From: JAWLGJ01 sp041685145
Lineage (GTDB): Bacteria > Pseudomonadota > Alphaproteobacteria > Rhodospirillales > Magnetospirillaceae
Assembly (NCBI GenBank): GCA_041685145.1
Contig: JAWLGJ010000006.1
Location: 1 to 64,000 of the forward strand
Reading direction: 5' to 3'
DNA: 64,000 nt
The stretch's first letter is position 1. Each line of letters begins with the position of its first letter. A program made the translations under genes and the position numbers. Below the pieces are notes generated by a model. The model was given only the letters and a program-made list of their open reading frames with translations. It did no database searches and was not told where the DNA came from. Shown here in pieces: positions 50,435 to 58,830 of this stretch.

Positions 50435-52702
50435 CTAGAACCCCTTGAAAGGATTGGGACCAAGGGAGTCGATGGTTTCGACGAAGTCGTCGATCATCTT
50501 GGCGATCGCCTTGGAGTCGGCGATGGAGATTTCCATCTGCGTCACCCGCTCCTCTTCGAGCATCATGCTCTTCAGGGTTTCGCCCACCTTCGACATGCGC
50601 TCCTTGGCCATCGCCGAGCCCTTGACGAAGTGGCACTGGTAGTCGTCGCCCGGCTTGCAGCCCATCAGCACCACGCCGTCGTAGCCCACCGACAGCGCGT
50701 CCGAGATCCACAGCAGGCTGACCGAACCCAGGCAACGCACCGGGATGATGCGCACATAGGGGCTGTACTGCTCGCGGTTCAGGCCGGCCATGTCCAGCGC
50801 CGGATAGGCGTCGTTCTCGCAGGCGAGGATGAGGATGCGCGGCTTCTCGTCGAACTCGTCCGGGATCTCCACCGACTTGATCATCGAGGAGATCATCTCG
50901 GGGTGGTAGTTCTCGAAGCTGATGGTGCGCACCGGGCAGGCGCCCATGCAGGTGCCGCAGCGCCGGCAGCGCGACGGATTGACGATGGGATAGTCCTTCT
51001 CGTCCTCGTCGATGGCGCCGAAGGGGCATTCCACCGTGCAGCGGCGGCACTTGGTGCACTGGTTGTAATTGACGATCGGGTAGGACATGTCGCCCGAGCG
51101 CGGGTGCACCGCCTCGCCCGACTGCGCGTTGCGCACGCACTGGATGGCCTTCAGCGCCGCGCCGGCGGCGTCCTGCGCCGCCTCGTGCGAGTCCATCGGC
51201 CGGCGCACCGGACCGGCGGTGTAGATGCCGGTGCGGCGGGTCTCGTAGGGGAAGCAGATGTAGTGCGAGTCCGCGAAGCCGTCGGCCAGGATGGGGACAT
51301 GCGGCCCCTGCCGGTATTGCAGGTTCAGAAGCGGCGCTCCCGCCATCATCGGCCGCGCCGCCGGGTCCGCCTTCTCGGCCGCCTCGGCGCCCGCGAAGGT
51401 TAGCGGCGATCGGGGGTCGATGTCGTCGGTGACCTGGATCACCGCCGGCTCGGGGTTCTCGAAGGGCTGGTCGGCGACCGTTGAGTTGGGGACCATGCCG
51501 GTGGCCAGGACGACCATGTCCAGGCCCTCCATCGGCACCTCTTCCTGCAACAGTGCATCGTCGACCAGCACCTTCAGGCTGCCGTCGACCGACTTCACCT
51601 TGCCCTTGATGAAGATGACGCCCTTTTCCTGCGCGGCGCGATAGAATTCCTCGGCCTGGCCGGGGGTGCGCAGTTCATCGAAAATGATGTAGCAGGAGGT
51701 CTCCGGGTCCGCCTCGATCAGTTCCAGCGCCTGCTTGATCGACACCGAGCAGCACACCGACGAGCAATAGGGCAGATGCTCGGGATCGCGCGAACCGGCG
51801 CACTGCACGAAGGCCACCGCCTTGGGTGCCTTGCCGTCGGAGGGGCGCGTCACGCCGCCCGCGGCCAGCAGCTTCTCCATCTCGACATTGGTGACCACGT
51901 CGGGCGAGGCGCCATAACCGAGATGCCCCAGCCGGGTGGCGTCATAGGGGCGCCAGCCGGTGGCGATGACGATGGCGCCCACCGTCTCGGTGCTGGCGGT
52001 GCCGCCCTGGTCGAGGTCGATCTCGAAACGACCCGGCATTCCCGCCGTCTTGGCGACGGTGCAGTTGGTCTTGACGGTGATGAGGTCGTCGGCCTGCACC
52101 GCCTCGACCAGCTTGCCGATCTCGTTGGGCTGCGGCTCGCGGTAGGGAGGCTTGTGCGGCAAGTCCTTGGAGGCGTTGCGGGCGAAGCCGCCAAGCTGGT
52201 CGCTGCGCTCGATCAGCAGCACCTCGTGGCCCGCCGCCGCGGCCTCCAGCGCCGCCCGCATCCCGGTGAAGCCGCCCCCCAGCACCAGAATGCGCTGGCT
52301 CCACTCGCCCTCGGTGAAGGGCTGCGGCGTCTTCATGCGCGTCACCTGCGCCAGACCCATGCGGATCTGGTCGTCGGCGATCATCTGGGTGTCCTCGTCG
52401 CCGGCCGGATGGCTCCAGATGCACATCTCGCGCAGGTTGGCGCGTACCATCGGGGTGCCGTCGAAGCGGAAACGGTCGGTCATGACGCGGGGGGAACAGG
52501 CGGCGATGACCAGATCGGTCACGCCCTCGTTGGCCCGGTCGGCCTCGATCAGCGCCACCCCCTCCTCAGTGCACAGGGCATCGTGGCGGCGGCACAGCCC
52601 CGCCTTGTTCTCCTGCGCCACGCTCTCAAGCTGGTCCAGCGACAAACCCTCGCCGATGCCGCAGCCGCCGCACAGATAGACGCCGGTCTTCCTGTCAGAC
52701 AT
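50435..52702 (-). CDS. qmoB: QmoB: HdrA-like flavoprotein fused to an MvhD-like domain
   Basis: 755 residues. The N-terminal CGGCGIGEGL and CSPRVM are HdrA-like. A FAD-binding Rossmann fold lies at about residue 135 (ILVLGGGFTGMRAALEAAAAGHEVLLIE), with CAGSRDPEHLPYCSSVCC. Two [4Fe-4S] motifs follow (CTKCRRCTVECP, CRRCGTCMGACP) and a C-terminal MvhD/FlpD domain (RILILACENDAYPALDM, VRCLGSVSLLWISDAL, MGCKPGDDYQCHF). This domain order is that of QmoB, partner of APS reductase in sulfate reducers and, in reverse, in sulfur oxidisers. It starts 24 bp after qmoA. Confidence 0.92.
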   Translation of the reverse strand: MSDRKTGVYLCGGCGIGEGLSLDQLESVAQENKAGLCRRHDALCTEEGVALIEADRANEGVTDLVIAACSPRVMTDRFRFDGTPMVRANLREMCIWSHPAGDEDTQMIADDQIRMGLAQVTRMKTPQPFTEGEWSQRILVLGGGFTGMRAALEAAAAGHEVLLIERSDQLGGFARNASKDLPHKPPYREPQPNEIGKLVEAVQADDLITVKTNCTVAKTAGMPGRFEIDLDQGGTASTETVGAIVIATGWRPYDATRLGHLGYGASPDVVTNVEMEKLLAAGGVTRPSDGKAPKAVAFVQCAGSRDPEHLPYCSSVCCSVSIKQALELIEADPETSCYIIFDELRTPGQAEEFYRAAQEKGVIFIKGKVKSVDGSLKVLVDDALLQEEVPMEGLDMVVLATGMVPNSTVADQPFENPEPAVIQVTDDIDPRSPLTFAGAEAAEKADPAARPMMAGAPLLNLQYRQGPHVPILADGFADSHYICFPYETRRTGIYTAGPVRRPMDSHEAAQDAAGAALKAIQCVRNAQSGEAVHPRSGDMSYPIVNYNQCTKCRRCTVECPFGAIDEDEKDYPIVNPSRCRRCGTCMGACPVRTISFENYHPEMISSMIKSVEIPDEFDEKPRILILACENDAYPALDMAGLNREQYSPYVRIIPVRCLGSVSLLWISDALSVGYDGVVLMGCKPGDDYQCHFVKGSAMAKERMSKVGETLKSMMLEEERVTQMEISIADSKAIAKMIDDFVETIDSLGPNPFKGF

Positions 52703-52726
52703 TGTTCGTGATCCTCCCTTCCCGCG

Positions 52727-53995
52727 TCACTGGCGCGCCCGGCCCGACACCGCCTGGATGGCCTTCATGGCCGCGGCGGTGGCGGATTGGACCGACATGG
52801 AGACATCGAGCGGCCCGGTGGCCACCCCGGCCGCCGAGACGGCCGCCTCCTCGGGAACGATGAAGCCGTAGTCGTCGACCGGCAGCTCCAGCGCCGTCGC
52901 CCGCCCGTTGAGCGCCGGCTGCATCCCCACCGCCAGCACCACCAGGTCGTAGGGCTCGCGGTAGATGTCGCGCGTGACCGTGTTCTCGCCGCAGACCACC
53001 GGGCGTCCGTCCTCGCCGGCCTCGATGCGCGCCGGCTTCGACTTGATCCAGTTCACCTGCGGATCGGCGGCCAGGCGGCGGTAGAAGTGCTCCAGCTTGT
53101 CGTGGGCGCGGATGTCGATGTAGTAGACGTCGACCTCGGCCTCGGCGTGCTGCTCGCGCACATAGGCGGCGTGCTTCATCGAGGCCAAACAGCAGATGCG
53201 CGAGCAGTAGGCGAGGTGGTTGTAATCGCGCGAACCCGCGCACTGGATCAGCGCCACGCGCTTCGGCGCCTCGTTGTTCGAGGGGCGCAGCACCTTGCCG
53301 CCGGTGGGGCCGTCATGAGCGGCGAGGCGTTCCATCTCGACATTGGTGATGACGTCGGGGATGGCGGCGTATTGATAGCTGGTCAGCTTGCCGGCGTCAT
53401 AGGGGTGCCAGCCGGTGGCCCAGATCACGGCGCCGACCTTGATCTCGAAGGTCTCTTCCTTGTCGTCCAGATCAACGGCGTCGTATTTGCACGCCGCCTT
53501 GATCTTGTCCGCCTCGGGGGTGCCGATGACCTCGGGCGCGATGACATAGCGCATGGGGAACGCCATCTCGTGCGGCAGATGCGCCGCCTTCACCTTGTCG
53601 AGGTTGTGGTTGAAGGGGTTGGCCACTTCGGTCTCGGCGGCGGCGGCGCAGTCGCCGCAGGCGGTGCAGCGGGTGTTGACGTAGCGCGGGGCGCGCTTGA
53701 CCGTCACCGTGAAGTCGCCCTTGCCGCCCGCGACTTTGTCCACCTCGCACATCGTGAAGACGCTCACACGGCGGTTCTTCTTGATGCGCTGATAGTTGAT
53801 CTCCAGGCCGCAGGTGGGATGGCACAGCTTGGGGAAGTAGCGGTTGAGCTGGGCGACGCGGCCGCCCAGCGTGGCGCTCTTCTCCAGCAGCACCACGTCA
53901 TAGCCCGACTCCGCGGCCTCCAGCGCCGCCGAGATGCCGCTGATGCCGCCGCCGACGACAAGGATGGTCTGGCTGCTAGGCCCCTGATTGGTCAT
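52727..53995 (-). CDS. qmoA: QmoA: HdrA-like FAD protein
   Basis: 422 residues. The N-terminal FAD fold is ILVVGGGISGISAALEAAESGYDVVLLEKSATLGGRVAQLNRYFP, followed by HPTCGLEINYQRIKKN, typical of QmoA. IQCAGSRDYNHLAYCSRICC is the HdrA Cys region. The ferredoxin-like stretch reads RCTACGDCAAAAE: the fourth Cys of a CxxCxxCxxxC motif is absent, so a cluster here is uncertain. First gene of qmoA-qmoB-hdrC-hdrB. aprBA and sat are not in view. Confidence 0.92.
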   Translation of the reverse strand: MTNQGPSSQTILVVGGGISGISAALEAAESGYDVVLLEKSATLGGRVAQLNRYFPKLCHPTCGLEINYQRIKKNRRVSVFTMCEVDKVAGGKGDFTVTVKRAPRYVNTRCTACGDCAAAAETEVANPFNHNLDKVKAAHLPHEMAFPMRYVIAPEVIGTPEADKIKAACKYDAVDLDDKEETFEIKVGAVIWATGWHPYDAGKLTSYQYAAIPDVITNVEMERLAAHDGPTGGKVLRPSNNEAPKRVALIQCAGSRDYNHLAYCSRICCLASMKHAAYVREQHAEAEVDVYYIDIRAHDKLEHFYRRLAADPQVNWIKSKPARIEAGEDGRPVVCGENTVTRDIYREPYDLVVLAVGMQPALNGRATALELPVDDYGFIVPEEAAVSAAGVATGPLDVSMSVQSATAAAMKAIQAVSGRARQ

Positions 53996-54088
53996 ATGGC
54001 ACCCCCTGCCACGCCAAGGCGAAGGAAGCGTGCCGCAAGGCCCCCGGTGGTGGACGTTTCCATTCGCCTGGACGTATATTAGCGTAAT

Positions 54089-54131
54089 TTGATTTCCGGC
54101 AGTGTTACGCCGATTTGTACCCTGAAATCAA
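54089..54131. repeat. Inverted repeat TTGATTTC / GAAATCAA upstream of qmoA
   Basis: Two perfect 8-base arms, 27 bp apart, centres 35 bp apart, in the AT-rich part of the divergent region. Possibly two facing half-sites for a regulator of the qmo operon; the protein is unknown. Confidence 0.4.
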
Positions 54132-54212
54132 GGGAAATCCGTCTTCCGCACCGGCGCCGGAGGGCGCCGCCCACCCCGGCCGGGCGCCGCCGCCGCCCAT
54201 GCCTTCGTCGGG

Positions 54213-54242
54213 TTGGCTTCCGCGGCGCCTTTGGCGTATAAT
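54213..54242 (+). promoter_or_regulatory. Promoter of the CBS-domain gene
   Basis: TTGGCT (54213-54218) and a perfect TATAAT (54237-54242) with 18-bp spacing, giving a 5' leader of about 60 bases that is unusually A-rich. Confidence 0.6.
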
Positions 54243-54308
54243 TCCACGAGAAAAATAGGGTAAAAAAAGAAAACCCGTTAGATAACATACAGTTCGAGGG
54301 AGGACGAC

Positions 54309-54743
54309 GTGACCGTACGCACCCTGCTCGAGGCGGGCAACGGCCATCTGACCACCGTTGGCCCCGACGTGAAGATCGAGACCGTGGCCGCGCGGCTGCA
54401 CGAGAAGAACATCGGCGCCATGCCGGTGGTCGACGACGCCGGCAAGCTGCTGGGCATCATCTCCGAGCGCGACGTCGTCGCCGCCATCGCCCGCCGGGGC
54501 GCGGCGGCGCTGTCGCAGGCGGTCCGCGAGACGATGACCAGCAACGTCTTCGTTGCCCGCGCCGACGATTCCGTGCCCGACGTGATGAAGGTGATGAGCG
54601 CCCGGCGCATCCGCCACCTGCCGGTGATGGAGGGCGAGCGCGTGATGGGAATGATCTCCATCCGCGATCTTATCCGCCAGCAGTTGGTGAACTGCGAGCT
54701 GGAAAAGAACGTCCTGCGCGATTACGCCTTCGCCCGCCAATAG
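54309..54743 (+). CDS. Tandem CBS-domain protein
   Basis: 144 residues made only of two CBS motifs: LTTVGPDVKIETVAARLHEKNIGAMPVVDDAGKLLGIISERDVV and VFVARADDSVPDVMKVMSARRIRHLPVMEGERVMGMISIRDLI. Such stand-alone proteins bind adenosine nucleotides or NAD(H) and regulate a partner. The start is GTG at 54309 behind GGGAGGACGAC. It is divergent from qmoA, so an energy-status link to sulfur oxidation is possible but not shown. Confidence 0.9.
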   Translation: MTVRTLLEAGNGHLTTVGPDVKIETVAARLHEKNIGAMPVVDDAGKLLGIISERDVVAAIARRGAAALSQAVRETMTSNVFVARADDSVPDVMKVMSARRIRHLPVMEGERVMGMISIRDLIRQQLVNCELEKNVLRDYAFARQ

Positions 54744-54751
54744 GGCGGGCG

Positions 54752-55288
54752 TCATCCGGCGGCGACGTCGGCCAGGAACGAGTCCAGAAAGCGGCCCAGG
54801 TCCGCCCAGTCGGTGTATTCGGTATCGCCCTGGGTGGGCTGGTGCTTCTCGCGGGCGATGCGGCGCATGATCCAGCGCCGGAAGAAGTCGTATTGCGTGA
54901 AGCGGAAGGCCCCGGCGGCGAGATGGACGCGCGCCGGGTGCCAGCCGGTCTGGGCCAGGAACTGCTCGGCGCAGGCCAGAGCGTCGGCACGGTCCTCGGC
55001 ATCGCCAGCCGCCGACAGGCTGACCGAGACGAAGGCCGCCGGCTTCCGCTCCAGCGCCGGCCGGTGCGCCTTCACGAAGTGCTCGACCGCCGCCTGGTGG
55101 TGGCCCATGTGCACCGAGCCGGCAACGATGGCGGCATCGTAACCGGCCATGTCCAGACCCGCCGGCAGCGCCGCCGCGTCATGGGCGTCGGCGTCGTGCC
55201 CGCGCCCGCGCGCCTGCTCGGCCAGCCAGTCGGCGATCTTGCGGGTCTGGCCCTCGGTGGTGGCGTAAACGATCAACAGCCTTGCCAT
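54752..55288 (-). CDS. HemG-like flavodoxin-domain protein
   Basis: 178 residues. The FMN phosphate loop is VYATTEGQTRKIADWLAEQ (about 7-25); YDAAIVAGSVHMGHHQ and FVSVSLSA match HemG, the menaquinone-dependent protoporphyrinogen IX dehydrogenase of heme synthesis. FRFTQYDFFRRWIMRRIAREKHQPTQGDTEYTDW is the HemG C-terminal signature. The ATG at 55288 opens MARLLIVYATTEG behind a GGAGGCCGACATGGC region. Convergent with the CBS gene and 28 bp after holC. Confidence 0.87.
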   Translation of the reverse strand: MARLLIVYATTEGQTRKIADWLAEQARGRGHDADAHDAAALPAGLDMAGYDAAIVAGSVHMGHHQAAVEHFVKAHRPALERKPAAFVSVSLSAAGDAEDRADALACAEQFLAQTGWHPARVHLAAGAFRFTQYDFFRRWIMRRIAREKHQPTQGDTEYTDWADLGRFLDSFLADVAAG

Positions 55289-55316
55289 GTCGGCCTCCCG
55301 CCATCCCGGCGCCCGT

Positions 55317-55781
55317 TCACCCGCCGCCGGTGCGCGCCTTTTCCACCCAGCCGCCGCCCTCGGACTGCTGGTAATAGACGAGGTCGTGCCCCTCGTCCTT
55401 CCAGCGGCGCCAGCGTTCGCGCGCCGCCGCCAGCGCCGCGTCGTCATTGCCGTCGAACAGGTCGAGGCAGCGGGCATAGCCGGCAACGTCGCGCGGGGTC
55501 GCGCCGTCGACCAGCACCAACACGTCGGCGCCGTTGGGGTTCTCCTCGACAGCGGTCAGCCACACCGGCTGGCGCTCCGCCTCGCCATCGCGGGCGGTGC
55601 CGTGCGGCAGCCACGAGGCCGGGTCATAGGTCCACAGATGCGCGTCCAGCGCCGCCACGCGCTCGGCCGAGCTTGCCAGCACCACCGAGCGATGCCCGGC
55701 CGACATCGCCTTTTCCAGCAGCTTGGGGAGCGCCTGCTCCAGCGGCCAGCGTTGCAGGTGATAGAAGCCGATGCGGGTCAT
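55317..55781 (-). CDS. holC: DNA polymerase III chi subunit
   Basis: 154 residues. Chi links the clamp loader to single-strand binding protein. MTRIGFYHLQRWPLEQALPKLLEKAMSAGHRSVVLA is the family opening, with DAHLWTYDPASWLPHG and NGADVLVLVDGATP following. It lies 10 bp after the pepA-like gene, the usual pepA-holC arrangement. The start at 55781 is preferred over the longer frame, which overlaps pepA. Confidence 0.92.
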   Translation of the reverse strand: MTRIGFYHLQRWPLEQALPKLLEKAMSAGHRSVVLASSAERVAALDAHLWTYDPASWLPHGTARDGEAERQPVWLTAVEENPNGADVLVLVDGATPRDVAGYARCLDLFDGNDDAALAAARERWRRWKDEGHDLVYYQQSEGGGWVEKARTGGG

Positions 55782-55791
55782 GCCCGGCAGC

Positions 55792-57255
55792 CTACACCGC
55801 GCCGCAGGCCGCCGCCAGCAGCCGCACCCCGAAGCCGGTGGGCCCCTTTGGCCCCAGCGCCCAGTCCTCCTCCGCCAGGGCGGTGCCGGCGATGTCGAGA
55901 TGCGCCCAGGCCACGCGGGGGGGAACGAAGTGCTGCAGGAAGCGCGCCGCGTGGAGGGCATCCGGCACCCGCCCCCAGGCGGCGTTGCGTAAATCCGCCA
56001 CCTCGGAGGTCAAGGCCTCGTCATGCGCGTCGGACAGCGGCAGCCGCCACAGGGGCTCGTCCACCGCCTCGCCGGCGCGCAGCAGGCGTTCCGCCAGGGC
56101 GTTGTCGGCGGTGAACAGGCCGGCGCGGTGGCGTCCCAGCGCCGTCACGACGGCGCCGGTCAGGGTGGCGATGTCGATGATCCGCGCCGGGGCCAGCCGC
56201 GCCCCCGCCCAGGCAATGGCGTCGGCCAGCACCAACCGGCCCTCGGCGTCGGTGTCGGTCACCTCCACCGTCCGCCCGGAGCAGGAATACAACACGTCGC
56301 CGGGGCGCATGGCGCCGCCGGCGGGCATGTTCTCGGCCAGCGGCAGCACCGCCGCGACATTCACCGGCGCCGCCATCCCCGCCAGCGCCCGCACCGCCCC
56401 CAGGCAGGCGGCGGCACCGGCCATGTCGGCCTTCATTTCCCACATATCATCGCCGCGCTTCAGCGAGATGCCGCCGGTGTCGAAGGTGATGCCCTTGCCC
56501 ACCAGCGCCGTCACCGGGGCGTCGGCGCCGCCGCCGCTCCACGACACCGTCACCAGCCGCGGCGGCCGCGCGCTGCCGCGCCCCACCGCCGCCAGCAGGC
56601 CCAGCCCCTCCTCGCCGATGGCGTCCTCGTCCAGGATGTCCACCTCGCAGCCCAGGCCGGGGAGCGCCAGCGCGTGGTCGGCGAAATCCTCCGGCCCCAG
56701 GCGGTTGCCGGGCTCGGCGACCAGGTCGCGGGCCAGCAGCACCCCGTCGGCGAGGTGGTCCAGCCGCCGCCAGGACGCCGCCGCGGCCGCCGGGTCCGCG
56801 GCGGCGATCACCACCTCCTCCGGCGGCTCCCACTCGTCCTCGGCGGGGCGCGAGCGCAGGTCCGGCGGCGGCCGCCACAGGCGCAGGCTCATGCCCAACG
56901 CCAGATGAGCGGCGGCGTTGCCGTCGAGGTCGAGGCATACCGACAGGCGCTGTCCCCCCGCCTCCAGCGCCGCCGCCATCACCGCACCGCCGAGGCGGGC
57001 CGCACGGGCATCGTCGAAGGCGCTTTCAACGCCGAGGCCGACCAGCAGAACCCGCCCGGCGGCCAGACCCGGCGGCACCGCCAGCGCCAGCACCTCGCCC
57101 TCGCCGCCGCGAAAGCGGCTGTGGGCGACGGCGGCCATGATGCCGCCACCGGCATCCAGCGCCGCCAGCGCCGGCGTGGGGCGGCCGTCCCGCCACATGC
57201 CCACCGCCAGCAGCGGCGCCTCCGGCGGCGGCCGCTCGGCGAAGCGAATGTCCAC
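55792..57255 (-). CDS. Second M17 leucyl aminopeptidase paralog
   Basis: 487 residues of the M17 family. The N-terminal domain is divergent and Ala/Gly-rich. The catalytic domain keeps metal/catalytic segments LVGKGITFDTGGISLK, KADMAGAAACLGA and TDTDAEGRLVLADA (Asp-Asp-Glu set; the usual Asn of NTDAEGR is Asp), and IDIATLTGAVVTALG. It starts at the base after the pepA stop, so the pair arose by tandem duplication or recruitment. Peptide specificity is probably different. Confidence 0.9.
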   Translation of the reverse strand: MDIRFAERPPPEAPLLAVGMWRDGRPTPALAALDAGGGIMAAVAHSRFRGGEGEVLALAVPPGLAAGRVLLVGLGVESAFDDARAARLGGAVMAAALEAGGQRLSVCLDLDGNAAAHLALGMSLRLWRPPPDLRSRPAEDEWEPPEEVVIAAADPAAAAASWRRLDHLADGVLLARDLVAEPGNRLGPEDFADHALALPGLGCEVDILDEDAIGEEGLGLLAAVGRGSARPPRLVTVSWSGGGADAPVTALVGKGITFDTGGISLKRGDDMWEMKADMAGAAACLGAVRALAGMAAPVNVAAVLPLAENMPAGGAMRPGDVLYSCSGRTVEVTDTDAEGRLVLADAIAWAGARLAPARIIDIATLTGAVVTALGRHRAGLFTADNALAERLLRAGEAVDEPLWRLPLSDAHDEALTSEVADLRNAAWGRVPDALHAARFLQHFVPPRVAWAHLDIAGTALAEEDWALGPKGPTGFGVRLLAAACGAV

Positions 57256-58752
57256 CTAGTCGTCCTCGCAATGCTCCGCGACCAGGCGGTCGAGCAGGCG
57301 CACGCCGAAGGCGGTGGCGCCCTTGGGCACGGTCGGCTGGTCCTTCTTCGACCAGGTGACACCGGCGATGTCGATATGCGCCCAGGGCACGTCGTTGACG
57401 AAGCGTTGCAGGAACTGGGCGGCGGTGATCGAGCCGGCCTCGCGCCCGCCCACATTCTTCATGTCGGCGATGTCGGACTTGATCTGCTTGTCATAGGCGT
57501 CGCCGAGCGGAAAGCGCCACACCTTCTCGCCGGTGGCGCTGCCTGCGGCGGCGATGCGTTCGGCCAGGGCGTCGTCATTGGCGAACAGCCCCGCGTGCTG
57601 GTCGCCCAGGGCAATGAGGATGGCGCCGGTCAGCGTCGCCAGATCGACCATGAAGCGCGGCTTGAAGCGATCCTGGGTGTACCAGAGGGCGTCGGCCAGC
57701 ACCAGCCGCCCCTCGGCGTCGGTGTTGATGACCTCGACCGTCTGGCCCGACAGCGTCGTCACCACGTCGCCCGGCCGCTGCGCCGCGCCCGAGGGCATGT
57801 TCTCGACGAGGCCGACGACCCCGACCACATTGGCTTTCGCCTTGCGCGCCGCCAGCGCCCGCATCAGGCCGACGACCACGCCGGCGCCGCCCATGTCCCA
57901 CTTCATGTCCTCCATGCTGGCGGAGGGCTTGATGGAGATGCCGCCGGAATCGAAGGTGACGCCCTTGCCGACGAAGGCGGTTGGCGCCTCGCCCCCCTTG
58001 TCGCCCTTCCAGTGCATGACCACGAGCTGCGATTCGCGCTCCGAGCCCTGGCCCACCGCCAGCAGCGCCCCGAAACCCATCTTGCGGAGCTGCTTCTCGC
58101 CGAAGACCTCGACCTCGACGCCCAGTTCGCTCAGCCTCTCGGCCTCGCGGGCGAGGGTCTCGGGATAGATGACGTTGGCGGGCTCGCTGACCAGGTCGCG
58201 GGTGACGAAGACGCCCTCGGCGACCGCATCCAGGGGCTGATACAGCTTCTTGGCGTCGGCGTGGTCGGCGAGCAGCAGCGCGATCTTCTTGAGGCTGGGC
58301 TTGTCCTCCTTCTTTTCCTTGGTGCGGTATTTGTCGAAGCGGTACGAGCCCAGGCGCGCCCCGAACCCCACCTGGGCGGCGAATTCGGCCGGCGCCAGCG
58401 AGCAGCCCTCGATGGCGTCGATCGCGATGGACAACAGCTTGTCCTCGCCGGCGCGGCCCAGGCGCGCCACGGCGTTGCCGCCCAGGTTCTGGGCCTGCAG
58501 GACGTCGATCTCCTTCGCCTTGCCCAGCCCGGCCAGCAGCACCCGCGACACCCCCATCTCGGGCGGAGCCACCACCTCCAGGGTCTGGTCCTTGCCGCCC
58601 TTGAAGCGGCTGGCCTTCATGGCGCGGGTCAGCGCGCCGCCGGTGCGTTCGTCCACCTGCCGCGCCGTCGGGGTGAGCACGCGCCCGTCCAGGACGCCGA
58701 CGACAAGGCTGCCCTCGCCGGGCAGTTCGGGCTTGGCGAAGGTGATCTTCAT
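57256..58752 (-). CDS. pepA: Leucyl aminopeptidase
   Basis: 498 residues, the normal length for PepA, a hexameric two-metal exopeptidase that also acts as a DNA-binding protein in enterics. Seen: FVGKGVTFDSGGISIKPSASMEDMKWDMGGA with the catalytic Lys and metal ligands, NTDAEGRLVLADAL, and VDLATLTGAILIALG. Its stop abuts the start of the second paralog. It is first in the run pepA-paralog-holC-hemG-like. Confidence 0.95.
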   Translation of the reverse strand: MKITFAKPELPGEGSLVVGVLDGRVLTPTARQVDERTGGALTRAMKASRFKGGKDQTLEVVAPPEMGVSRVLLAGLGKAKEIDVLQAQNLGGNAVARLGRAGEDKLLSIAIDAIEGCSLAPAEFAAQVGFGARLGSYRFDKYRTKEKKEDKPSLKKIALLLADHADAKKLYQPLDAVAEGVFVTRDLVSEPANVIYPETLAREAERLSELGVEVEVFGEKQLRKMGFGALLAVGQGSERESQLVVMHWKGDKGGEAPTAFVGKGVTFDSGGISIKPSASMEDMKWDMGGAGVVVGLMRALAARKAKANVVGVVGLVENMPSGAAQRPGDVVTTLSGQTVEVINTDAEGRLVLADALWYTQDRFKPRFMVDLATLTGAILIALGDQHAGLFANDDALAERIAAAGSATGEKVWRFPLGDAYDKQIKSDIADMKNVGGREAGSITAAQFLQRFVNDVPWAHIDIAGVTWSKKDQPTVPKGATAFGVRLLDRLVAEHCEDD

Positions 58753-58830
58753 TCAGCTAACCTCTTCGATGCAGGGAGTTGACGGCGATAGCCTCAATGT
58801 AATCGGACGGACGGCGAAGGAAAGGGTGCA

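Larger units (their letters stand above)
53996..54308. other. Divergent promoter region of qmoA and the CBS gene
   Basis: 313 bp with AT-rich patches at 54065-54135 and 54235-54300. It holds an 8-bp inverted repeat, TTGATTTC (54089-54096) and GAAATCAA (54124-54131), about 95-135 bp before the qmoA ATG, and a plus-strand promoter (54213-54242). No ORF is credible. No FNR or known redox-regulator box was recognised. Confidence 0.5.
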
